From Cardiocondyla obscurior (lineage: Eukaryota > Arthropoda > Insecta > Hymenoptera > Formicidae), in assembly GCF_019399895.1 (NCBI RefSeq), contig NC_091864.1:1962001-2026000 (forward strand): 64,000 nucleotides of DNA, written 5' to 3'. A program made the position numbers and the translations under genes. The stretch's first letter is position 1; every line of letters begins with the position of its first letter. Below the pieces are notes generated by a model. That model saw nothing but the letters and a program-made list of their open reading frames with translations, was not told where the DNA came from and did not search any database. Positions 37,301 through 48,018 of the stretch are shown here, piece after piece.

Positions 37301-40300
37301 CCATTAAATCCGCCGCACGAAGGGAGACGATCGCCCCCGTACGTTTTACGCGGCCTCACGCGATGCATCGACCCTTGCCCAGCGCACCCCCTCCCCCTTT
37401 CACCCCGTCCAGCTCTTCCGGTTCTTTTCTTCTCGCCCCGTCGTGGATGCCTCCGAGACGAGAGAGGATCATTTACGGGAAAATCAACGACGCGCCCGAG
37501 CACACATCGTTAAGAGATATCAACGTCGTTGGCGATTTACTCGTGGAAATAGCCGAAGAGAGACGGCGGTGGAGTTTAATCGGGAATCGAAGGCTTGGAA
37601 CTCGCACACGAGCGAGTTACGTAAGGTAGCTCGACGAGTTGAAATTTACAGTTGTCTCTCGAGCCGCACAAAAGTCCGCGGCCTTAATTTAACAGCGGAT
37701 CCCTTCCGGTAATTACGCGTTGATTTACGAGTTAAAATGTCCAGAGGAAATGGTTATTAATCACCCATGTTAATTTTTTCATTATCGATCGTATGGCTTG
37801 ACGCACCATAATTTTATCCGCCTGAATAAAATCGACGAGAATTGATTGCATTGCGAAGCTGTTAGTAAAAATTAAGCCGATAGACGCGGAACATTCTGTA
37901 TAATGTCATCATGTGCATTATGATAGCTCTCTTTCTCTCTGTCCTCCTCTTTCTGCTGTGCATTTATCCCGAGTAATTAAAGCGAGAACCGCCTGATAAA
38001 CGTATAACTGGCCAGTTGAGCTCACGCAGTTTACGCAAACGATATTTCGCGACATGTTTACTTAGTATGTGAATATTGCGCAGATCGGCAGCTGCCAATT
38101 CAATGAATTCGGCAGGATTCGCAGATGATTTTAACGTACTTAAAAAAAAAGTAATATAAACGAATAATTTCACTATTAAGGAAATAACATAGAAAAGAAA
38201 AAAAAATCTATATATAATAATCTACATAATCTTATAAAGGACAAAAGTATTTTTTAATTTATGTTTGCTTTAAAATTAAACGAGATCTATTATTAATTCG
38301 AAATGACAAATTTAATTGTATTCTTACAATTTAACGTTGCTAATTTCCAAAATTAATACAAATTTGATGAAATATTATAAGCATCGATGACAGGGCGCGG
38401 GTTGCGTTACTCGGGGGATGTTTCGCCGAAATAAAAGCGGCTCGGATTTCGCGGGGATAGCGCGTGATATAAAATAGTTTTCGGGGTGATCGCTGATGTC
38501 GTGGCCGGACTATTTATGCGCGTCGGGGGGTTGGTGTTGCGCGCGAGAGATACGCGAGCACGTCGGTCGCACCTACGAGCCTCCGACTGTGTACGTGGCG
38601 CTCATACACGTATGCGCCACACTTCCGGCCGGGAACTACCCTCGCCATTTCCGGACACGATGCATCATTGGACCCCGATAAAGTTTGCGACCCGCCGCCG
38701 GCGAAACTCGCGGCGCGGCCCGAGAACCGGGGGAGAAACTCGCGACGGGAGAAACAAAAAGGACGAAGGAAGGAGAGGACACTACTCGAAAATTCCGTCC
38801 GCCCCTCCCGCCTCAACCCGTCGAATTTCCGCCGCGGCCGGGCTTGTGAATAATTTCCGCTGGGTCCCGCTCGCCTCGGCGATTTCTATTACACAGAACT
38901 ATCGCCTTCGACGCGTGTGATGTGGAAATAACCGGTTGCCCATTGAGTCGCCCACGACGTGATTTGTGTAGCGCGTCTTAGCTGCTCGATGCGATTAAAT
39001 CTTCCGCGCGATACGAGACAGCCCACGAGTCCGTTAATCACCGCTCTTATTCTTTGCCCCGGGGCAAATCAGTCGACGCTCGATCGGGAGAACGCGGGTC
39101 ACACTTGTTTCGGCCGTTGATCGATAGCCCCCCTGAGAATAGGGGTGGCTGTTCGCGAGAGGTCCTTGACTAATGATCGCTTCTCATGACGCCGCGCGAT
39201 ACAATGACGCGCGAAGATGGTGGATGAGAAAGAAGCGACGGCTGCAGCGTCCGAACCGGGATAACGTCGGTACGACGGATCCAAAGCGACGAGGGGAGGA
39301 TAAGAGAGAAAGAAGAGACGAATAGATCGAGGAGGAGAGGAGGAAGACTGCTCGAGCAATGAGACCGAGTGAGTCTCGGATAATTAGCAAAACAGCGGAA
39401 CTTAGTCATTAGGAGCGCCCTCCCTTAATGTTTCACTGTCGTCTACAGGGTGGCATCGGTATCACGCACCTTGTCGGTACCCATTCTTCCCTTTCAAACT
39501 TTCGGCAAATAAGATTTGCTAGGGGGCTCGCTCGCGGCTTTCGCGAGAAAAGGGTTTAGGTCGGGATAACGACTCGCGAAGAGATATCCGTCCGCGAAGG
39601 CGATATCGTTCCTGCGCGTGACGTGATAATTTCTTCTCGTTGAAAAATTTCCGAACATCTATCTGATACCTTTACGTTAAATCGTCTGTATTAAATACCT
39701 CGGAATTGTGTCATCAAATATCGCTGATTAACGAAGTGGAGGTACGCGATTTTCTTAATTAAAATAAGAGCAAAGATTATTCAAAGTGTCGCTTCGGTAC
39801 GATAAAACACTTGGAGCGCGATAACAGTCACAATTTATCTCGCGAATAATTTTCTTTCTATATTCTTATTTGTATTAACATTATAGGTATTATTTTTGAT
39901 TCCGTTCTCGTAACACTTTTATTCTTATCTGTGCCAAAGGGGTTTGATTTATATTCAGCGCTGATTTAATTTATAAGGAGAACAAGGTTACAAGAAAAAG
40001 TCCTCTATTATTTTCTGGATTGCTAGAAACGCCCGAAGAAATCTCAAGAGCTCGAAAAGAGACCCGTGTTGATTAATTAATAATACAGTTGGCATCATGC
40101 ACTTGCGTTAATATCGCAAAGTCTCCGGTCGACGGCGGAGCGTACTCGAGCCATAATTATGCAAACGAACTCAGACGGACGCCGGGCGCTCGGAATTCAT
40201 GGTGCCGTCCGAAGTTATAGCTACGCAAATGAAATCATTCGACGAGACGGATTTAAAGGATTCGAGGAAAACGACTTGCATCACGAAGGGGCGGTTACCG

Positions 40301-40790
40301 TTGACCAGCCCCTTTTGTGTAAGCATTAAAAAAAAAAGAAAGAAAAAGAAAAAAAAAACGTAACGGTTGAAATGTTCCCGCATTCTCTCTTCGACGGCCG
40401 GATTGAACAGTCCCCCGTTTCAACCCCCATTATCGAGATTCACGGACCGTGCTGCAATTAAATTGCAAATACACGGCTATTAGTCAAACCATTAAAAATT
40501 AAATCAGGTATACCACCTTTCGCTTTAAATAAATAAATACTTTTCCGATGTAATAATTATGAGCGACCAATGTCAGAAGAAAGAAAACTCGAAAAAAAAA
40601 AAAAAAAAAGTTAAAAGACAATAGTTAAACAAATGAAACTATAAACTACCCGAATGGAAATTTATCTAGCTAATCTGATTTTGCAGCTGGTGGTTAGGTC
40701 GCGCATAAATTATAAGTATTAAAAAAGAAAAATAAAATCTGTCTAGTATCGGCTGTATAGTTTTTGCCCGGTGTGTACTGTGTATCTAAA

Positions 40791-41077
40791 TAGATGTCTA
40801 AACTTTTTTCGCGGAGTGCTTTGTTGTTAAGCTGACCTTACGCAAGTCTCGCTCGACTGCCGAATTCGTCGGGCAAACCGGTTCTTGCTGTCCCCTGCCC
40901 GCGCGTCCACAACTTTAAGATTTTCGAGCGCAAGGTGCCGGCCAGACGTAAACACACGCACGTGCTCACACACTATCACAGGAACCGGTTAGCCCGGCGA
41001 ATTCGGCAGTCGAGCGTTGCGTAAAATCAGTACACAACAGTAAACTAGTACGCGGCGAAAAAACATTTAGATATCTA
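40791..41077. mobile_element. 287-bp MITE with about 100-bp terminal inverted repeats and TA ends
   Basis: Left arm 40791-40888 and right arm 40978-41077 are inverted copies. The ends read TAGATGTCTAAA and, on the minus strand, TAGATATCTAAA, each followed by a T run and TCGC. The inner parts share GCTCGACTGCCGAATTCG and CCGGTTC. Identity is best in the inner 45 bp and at the tip, with small gaps between. The roughly 90-bp core is non-coding. The TA at each tip fits TA target duplication, as in Tc1/mariner-type MITEs. That superfamily assignment is inferred from the TA alone. Confidence 0.7.
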
Positions 41078-41578
41078 GCTTTTTTAGCTCGTCATTAATT
41101 AGGAATAATTGTGTGGTACTTGGACGATTCGAGCGTTGCATTTCTGTCTCATTGCTGGACAGTTTTACTAGACAGCCACGAGATGAACCACGAATTGGCT
41201 AGCTAATTATTAGATAACGGTGGGAATCAATTTCCACTCGAGTATTCTAAAGAACAGTTTATTTGAAATACACGATCGCCCGAGGAAATAAACTCCGCGA
41301 TTCGATTGCTATGACGACTCTTGATGGCGTTATTCGCTCTTGTCGTCTGTTCGTCCCAGATATTACAAGTCCGACATCGGATATCCTTCTGCGAAACCGA
41401 ACCGAGTGACAATGACTCCACCTGGAAATCATATCGCTCGAGACGAGGAACGGGGAAAGACAGAGAAACGTGCTATTTCGAATTCGAACCGCGCCTCGCG
41501 CGTCTCTGTAAAGTCGTATTGTGATTCGGGATGCGAGGTCCGGTCCCCGCTTGATTCCAGATCTCTGACGAATTGATT

Positions 41579-41606
41579 GGGGGAAGCGTGGGGGAGGGGG
41601 AGGGGG
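41579..41606 (+). other. G-rich run, potential G-quadruplex
   Basis: Four tracts of five G are separated by AAGCGT, A and A, a strong G-quadruplex pattern on the + strand. Confidence 0.65.
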
Positions 41607-42376
41607 AGACTGCGAAACCGAGGAACGAGATATTAATTCGCAGCATTCAACATCGACCTCGTTCTATCGCGCGCTTAATTATTCTGCCAATTTGCCTCGA
41701 TATCGACTTCGCGGTGAGGCGAGGATGCGCGTAATTATCGATGACTGTTCGCTAAGACGTTTTCCCGTGGAACCGCATCGCTCGCGTATTTTTAATGTGC
41801 CCCCCGTTTGAATAGAATCAACGACTCGGTGGTAATTACGTCGTTTGAAATGGACCAGGCTTTCACAACTTCTTACCCTCGTTCAGATTCAGCTTTTGGT
41901 TCTTTAAAAGTACAATATAACTATCATTTTACGCCTCTACCTCGAGAAGTATACTAATCCGCAGTGGAACTTATTAAATATCAAGACGCGCAAGGCAAAC
42001 TTATTTTTCGGAATTTCGCCTTCCGAGATCGCTTAAGTCAAGAGCCAGTATTCACGAACTTTTCGAGATGTCTATTTGCACTTAGGTTCGACAGTCAAGG
42101 AACTCTCGGACGGACCCCGAGACGGTACTTAAATTGTTTCAGAACTACTGGAAGAAAGGCCCGCAACGCGCAAGTGGTCTGAAGAAGCTTCTTCAAACTT
42201 GAAAACGGTGCGGTCTCTGTTCTTGACGTCTTTCACTTTTCTACCATCGTTCCCGGCTCGAATCAAATGATGGTGTTATTTGCTGACATCGGTAAAATTT
42301 TATCAATGAGGCGTCTCATTTCTATCGAACGGATTGTTTCCCCGACGTGTTTTTAAATCGCGGCTTTTATCATAAG

Positions 42377-42401
42377 TTCACTTCGTTTCCAACGAAGTGA
42401 A
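42377..42401. repeat. Perfect 11-bp hairpin with a 3-base loop
   Basis: TTCACTTCGTT and AACGAAGTGAA flank TCC. Complementarity does not continue outside the stem, so it is too short to be a microRNA precursor. Confidence 0.7.
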
Positions 42402-45400
42402 AACTGTAAGTCGCAATAAGTCTTCAAAGGAAAAAAGTTCTTTCCCAAAGGCATTGAAAAAGATCAGACGGTTCTACGATAAAATTTTAATAATAATCGT
42501 AACGATAATGTAACGCGAACGTAACGGCGAATCATTAAATAAAAAATATATAATAAAAAAAAATTGAATTTTAACTCAACTTATTTTCTTTTTTAATAAT
42601 TCTTATTTTTGTCGCGTTAAAATTGTTAAGAAATTTTTATTACAGTTAACGCAGCGGTGAAAAACGTAAACGAGTAAACGTAATTATTTTCCTCCCGTTT
42701 AACTACATTGGAGTATTAAATTTTAATCTCGCACACGTGATTTCCGGCAATAACATTCGCGTCAGAATTGGGGATCTATTCAGCATTTTTCAATACATAT
42801 TTTTTGATTTCGCTTATCGATATTTCCACACTGGGAAACCGGGTATTAAAACGTAATCACGTGATGCGATTTTACCTACAGGTGCTTTTAGTGGTGAAGA
42901 TAAAAAGAACGGCGATCCGCAGTTGTTTGCGCGAGATAAAACGTATTGAATGCATGATTCCCCCCTTCTTTTCTTTCGCCGCCGTTGAATTTAGGACACG
43001 AGTTCTTTTTACAACACCGAATATACAAGCGACGCATTGGCACATTGGTTCCGCCGGTCGCTTTTAAAAATGGAACGTGCGATACATTTCTTTATATGAG
43101 AGCCGCATGCGAGAAGGGCTGGCATTCTAAATATGCGCATAAATATGAATGCAGGTAAAAATTCTGAAAACAGCGAGCAGCTTGAATTAATTCCTCCTTA
43201 CTCAATGCATTGTTTTACAAAATTCTGACGTGACGCAATAAAGTGCCGTTTTCTTGGTAGGAATAGAAAAGAAATATTTTCGCTCCTCCACGATAAGTAA
43301 AAGTACGTGCGTTGTAAAAAGTTTCCAACTCATGGTTTCGTAAATTAACAGAAAACTGTCTAACAAACGAATGTCGAATAACTAAAAAAAAAAAAAAAAA
43401 AATCGAGTATGCGCGGGGCTGCGTCTTCCCGAATGATCGACCGGAAAAATTTCTCAGACAGCTATCTGGCTTTCGTTTTTGTTAATTAGCGTTTATTTAG
43501 CGAAAAATTGATGGGCTTTCCTTTCTGAAAGTACGGACGCTCGGAAGTTAACCGTGTCGGAATGCGCTCTTGTGTAGGTGGCCGAGCGTTATATTTTTCT
43601 CTTTAATGGAAGACGAGCAACCGAGTTCTTCTGCTTTTCCTCCCGAGACTCGGAAATGCATTCCTCAAGTAAATTGAAAACCGAAAGGTAGAAGTTTTCC
43701 GCGCAACACGCTGACCCGGCCACGGTACAAGCTGACACCGCCGAAGATACGCCGCGGCTGGCGGTTTTATTTCATTTCGTGCCCCGTTGCGTGAACGTCG
43801 TTTCAATGCTCTCACATTTACATTACCCACAATTTCGCCCCGGCCGCGCCAACCCCCGGCGCCCTCCCCCCCCCTCCGTTCGCGTGCCAAATGCGACAGC
43901 CTGCAATTTTATTAATTCACCTAATGAAGATCTCATTCTCTCACAGATTTATTCGACTTTGTAGCCAAGTGGCTGAATGAATTGCGCACGGAGCCGTTGT
44001 AAAATATCAAAGAGGAGACCGCTACGTTTATTCTCGTAATCGCTCGCGTGTATCGGGGAGAGCAATAATTCGCACGTTATCCCGCGGTGTTCGCAGTGAC
44101 GCGAGTAAATCAAATTTTTTTTTTTTTTTGTTTTACTCGTTCGCGCGGTAGTGAATGTCACTTTTCCGAAGTACTAAATTTTATTTCGAATTTATTAAAT
44201 TCCGCCCCGCGGATTACCTGGCCGCGTATTAATTCGCGCGCGAGAGAGGCGCGCTGCAAAGCCGGGCGCGCCGAGAAGTTGAGAGGTCGCGGGCGTTCCT
44301 GTTTAATTTTGCACATGTGCACATGTATCAAATGAAAAATAATACGGCAGGGCGAAACGTAGACGACTTTATTACCGCGGCACTACGTCACGTATCTATC
44401 TTTTAGCACTCCCGCGGTGCATTTGTCTTCATTATTTTCTCGCGTAAAGGCGATCTACATGCTCCCGAGCACGGGCCCGTGAGTAGTGACTTCCGGTCAG
44501 TTTTATTCTCGTCGTAAGGACGCAATCTAAAATTGAATCGCCGCGATACGACGAGGACAGAGTGGAGTCTCGTCGAGTCAGCGAATCGATCTCCCTCCCC
44601 CTCCCGCCTACCCCCTCGGATAGGGTTGTTTTTCGAAACACGCGATCTCGCGGACACGATCGAGGAGCCACGATGTTTATCTGGGTCCGAAATACGAAAT
44701 CTGAACAATTCGGGGAGTGATTTCGCTCTAGTAGATACTTTCAAATAACGTAGAGATATAAATAATAAATGGAAACGAATAAAATTACAGTTAATTCAAT
44801 TTACGGTTAATTTCCGCTACCAGGCTCGTAAAGTAAATCTTTAACTTCTTAAAAAAAAAAGAAAAAAAAATTAATAAATAAATAAAAAGACGGATGCTCT
44901 TCGCGCACGTTTAATTGGGGACTCGCAAAGGTATAGAGACAGATTGAGTATCTGCAAAATTTCAAGTACGCTTTCTACCGTTTGACTAAACTGGACACGA
45001 GTCATTCGATCGTCGAGATCGAAGCTAGACCACAGTAGCAACGTTGTTAACAGCGCGCCGCAGCGCACAGTGGATTAATCGAGCGTGTTACACGTTTACA
45101 CGAACGCAATCGGCGTGCACGTGGCAGAGAAATCGTCGGTAAACGGAGTGATTTCCATCGACGATCGACCGTGGTCACTACCCTTATACATTACGTGTGC
45201 CCTTCTCCCGTTTAGGCATGAAAACGTGAACACGTGCATCGGAAAACCGATCGGTAAATAGCGAGATTAGTGTCCCGCTCTGTGTGGATACTAAATCAAT
45301 TGGCGGAATGTGCAAAGACGCAAAACGACTCGCTTACGGATGCGAAAACGTTAAAGATGCTTAAAATTCGTACACCAAATTCGCGAAACATAAATAAAAT

Positions 45401-46590
45401 CGTAAATAAAAGTGTTAAAATTTGTATTATTTTTTATCTTGGATTTTGTAATTTAAATCTTTCCGAATCTTTTTTGACTTTAATGACGATTTGATCAGAT
45501 TGTTTTAAAATTAGATATGTGAGCGTGTGTACAAACTGTACGCATAAACGTGATCTTTACCACGTTAATTACGCTAAAATGCATCCCGTGCGCGCGACAG
45601 TGCTTCCCGTCAAATCGTAAAATGGAGCCAGGGGCGACAATGCGCCCGTGATTTATTTCTGCAATTTAACTAACTCGTCTGGTCCCGCCGCGACCTCCGC
45701 CGCCGCGTAGCATCCGCGGTGTTTCTGGAGGAACGCGTGGAGTTCGCGACGCGCACCGGTGCATATTAAAGCTGGGCGCGGCGCGAATTAAAACTGTATT
45801 TTACAACCAACGCTCCCGCCCGTCGAAAGCGCTGTTAAACGTGCCTCCGCTCGCACGAGCGATTACCGTTTTTACGATCCGTCCACCGTTTCACGCCCGC
45901 AGCCCTTCTGCGAAACCGGTCCGGGTTGTGCATTCGTTGTACCACCCTTTTTTTTTTCCCTTCTTTTTCTCCACGGGGAAATAATCACGGTTGAAATCGC
46001 CGATTTCTACAAATGAGATACCCTCTAATCGCTTCGATGCGAAGTTAAAGCTTCGCGTTTTGATGGATCTGTACTCGATATTTTTTTTCCTTTTTTTTTT
46101 TTAACCGGGATTCGCCGCATAGACTACGATCGTGACTCGTTGAAATTCGGGGCCGGGGATGTGATACGGTTTATCGCGTTTCGCAACATTGGAAAAGTGC
46201 TCGCCGGCGGGCGGCCGATACATCGCCGGCGATGAAAATCAGAATGCGAACGGGGCCATAAAAATTCCGCGCGATGGGATTTTACTTATCACGCGGAATT
46301 ACCGTCTCGCAGTCAACGGCGGCGGGACAGGAATTACCGCGGCGACCGAAACAGCTATCTTTTTCCCTGACGGGGAAAGTTTATGCCGCGCGTACACGTA
46401 CACTGACCGGCAATAATGGCCTGACGCTCTGCGGCGACGGCAGCTAACGTGCGTGAGCTAGCGTGGTGTGCGTCAGGCCACACCGCGGAGCGCGTACGTG
46501 AGCCGTGAAGCGCCGAGAGAAGCGAGAGGACGGGGGAAAATTTGGTGGGAGGCGTTCTCATGCTCTATCCCGCTCGCAACCCGTGCGTTT

Positions 46591-46859
46591 GAGAGAGAAC
46601 GCATGAGTGGTCGCTAAGAAAAAGTTATAGGCGCACCTTCGTTCTCTCGCTTGCACGCGTTCGTGTTTATACGGGCGCGCAAGGATAGAAATAGATCGCA
46701 AGAGTACGCTATTAATTCTAGCATATACTTCAAGACATTTCGCGATAATGACAACCGAAATTGAAGACCCGTGTTACTAATGTTATTAAATATATAATTC
46801 TACGTTGCGTGTAATTTATTTTCGCGATAATTTTTCGACAAATATATAAATAATATCTC
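46591..46859 (+). repeat. Foldback left arm, tandem unit A (269 bp)
   Basis: Starts GAGAGAGAACGCATGAGTGG and includes CGTTCGTGTTTATACGGGCG. It is repeated in diverged form directly downstream as unit B (46860-47118). Confidence 0.75.
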
Positions 46860-47118
46860 GAGAAAGAACGCATGGGAGGACGGTGCGAAACTGTTAGAGG
46901 TGCACCTCCGATCTCTCGCTTGCACGCGTTCGTGTTTATACGGGCGCGCAGAGATAGAGATAGATCGCAAAAGTACGAATTATAGCGTATACTTTAAGAT
47001 TTTCGCGACTAATGATAACCGAAATTAAACACCCGTGCTACTGATATTATAAATATATAATTTTACGTTGATTGTAATTAATTTTCGTAATAATTTTTTG
47101 ACAAATAAATAATGTCTT
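46860..47118 (+). repeat. Foldback left arm, tandem unit B (259 bp)
   Basis: Starts GAGAAAGAACGCATGGGAGG and follows unit A in order: the CGTTCGTGTTTATACGGGCG block, then TAGATCGCAA, GTATACTT and the AACCGAAATT block. Its end grades into the first 34-bp minisatellite unit. Confidence 0.75.
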
Positions 47119-47230
47119 GAGAAAGACAATTTAAAATTCTGTTTTCTGTCTTGAGAAAGACAATTTAAAATTCTGTTTTCTGTCTTGAGAAAGACAATTT
47201 AAAATTCCATTTTCTGTCTTGAAAAAGACA
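47113..47230 (+). repeat. 34-bp minisatellite of the left arm
   Basis: TGTCTTGAGAAAGACA begins at 47113, 47147 and 47181, and a variant (TGTCTTGAAAAAGACA) at 47215, an exact 34-base period. Each unit contains a 6-bp mini-hairpin, TGTCTT against AAGACA. The mirror array occupies 47255-47372. Confidence 0.9.
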
Positions 47231-47254
47231 ATTTGAAATACCGTCTTTTTTAAA

Positions 47255-47372
47255 TGTCTTTTTCAAGACAGAAAATGGAATTTTAAATTGTCTTTCTCAA
47301 GACAGAAAACAGAATTTTAAATTGTCTTTCTCAAGACAGAAAACAGAATTTTAAATTGTCTTTCTCAAGACA
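47255..47372 (-). repeat. 34-bp minisatellite of the right arm (mirror array)
   Basis: Exact inverted counterpart of 47113-47230. The position sums are constant (47113+47372 equals 47215+47270), so there are no gaps across this part of the hairpin. Confidence 0.9.
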
Positions 47373-48018
47373 TTATTTATTTGTCAAAAAATTATTACGA
47401 AAATTAATTACAATCAACGTAAAATTATATATTTATAATATCAGTAGCACGGGTGTTTAATTTCGGTTATCATTAGTCGCGAAAATCTTAAAGTATACGC
47501 TATAATTCGTACTTTTGCGATCTATCTCTATCTCTGCGCGCCGTATAAACACGAACGCGTGCGAAGATCGGAGGTGCACCTCTAGTTTCGCCCGTCCTAT
47601 GTTCTTCTCGAGATATATTGTCGAAAAATTATCGCGAAAATAAATTACACGCAACGTAGAATTATATATTTAATAACATTAGTACGGGTCTTCAATTTCG
47701 GTTGTCATATCGCGAAATGCTTGAAGTATATGCTAGAATTAATAGCGTACTCTGCGATCTATTTCTATCCTTGCGCGCCCGTATAAACACGAACGCGTGC
47801 AAGAAGAACGGTGCGCCTATAACTTTTCTTAGCGACCACTCATGCGTTCTCTCTCAAACGCACGGGTTGCGAGCGGGATAGAGCATGAGAACGCCTCCCA
47901 CCAAATTTTCCCCGTCTCTCGCTCTCGGCGCTTCACGGCTCGCGCGCTCCACGCCGAGCTCACGCACGTTAGCTGCCGTCGCCGCAGAGCGTCAGGCCAT
48001 TATTGCCGGTCAGTGTAC

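Larger units (their letters stand above)
25210..40790. other. Intron-like non-coding DNA
   Basis: No exon, RNA gene or bounded element recognised in this long stretch. Visible items are a GA-rich microsatellite (29950-30006), a 26-base T run (31363-31388), a 7-bp hairpin CGAGCAT-AAA-ATGCTCG (33297-33313), a TA-rich run near 33576-33588, and A-rich tracts near 40326-40359 and 40592-40610. Open frames of up to about 190 codons occur on both strands where CpG is densest and resemble no protein family I know. Confidence 0.4.
41078..46397. other. Intron-like non-coding DNA
   Basis: No gene recognised. It contains a G-rich run (41579-41606), a 16-bp perfect palindrome TGAAGAAGCTTCTTCA (42180-42195), a hairpin with an 11-bp perfect stem (42377-42401), A runs at 43384-43402 and 44850-44869, and a C-rich run at about 43864-43876. 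Confidence 0.45.
46398..48018. mobile_element. 1.62-kb foldback (inverted-repeat) element
   Basis: Two long inverted arms, 46398-47230 (833 bp) and 47255-48018 (764 bp), surround a 24-base loop (47231-47254). From the loop outwards each arm holds a 34-bp minisatellite, two diverged repeats of about 260 bp, and a unique outer segment ending at GTACACTGACC. The inner 300 bp of the two arms (46931-47230 against 47255-47553) differ by one missing C. The outer part of the right arm carries many small deletions. ACAC flanks both ends (46394-46397 and 48019-48022) and may be a 4-bp target duplication or part of the inverted repeat. Its ends are related to the 218-bp element at 22905. There is no coding capacity: the matching open frames on the two arms are mirror copies. 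Known foldback elements and hairpin-RNA loci share this architecture. Confidence 0.85.

Noticed and set aside
41473..41490. Minus-strand GGTTCGAATTC resembling a tRNA B box
   Set aside because: No T stem forms around the loop, and no A box or acceptor stem lies at the expected distance.
43961..43990. TAGCCAAGTGGCTGAATG resembling a tRNA-Ser/Leu A box
   Set aside because: No B box follows within tRNA distance and no cloverleaf can be drawn.
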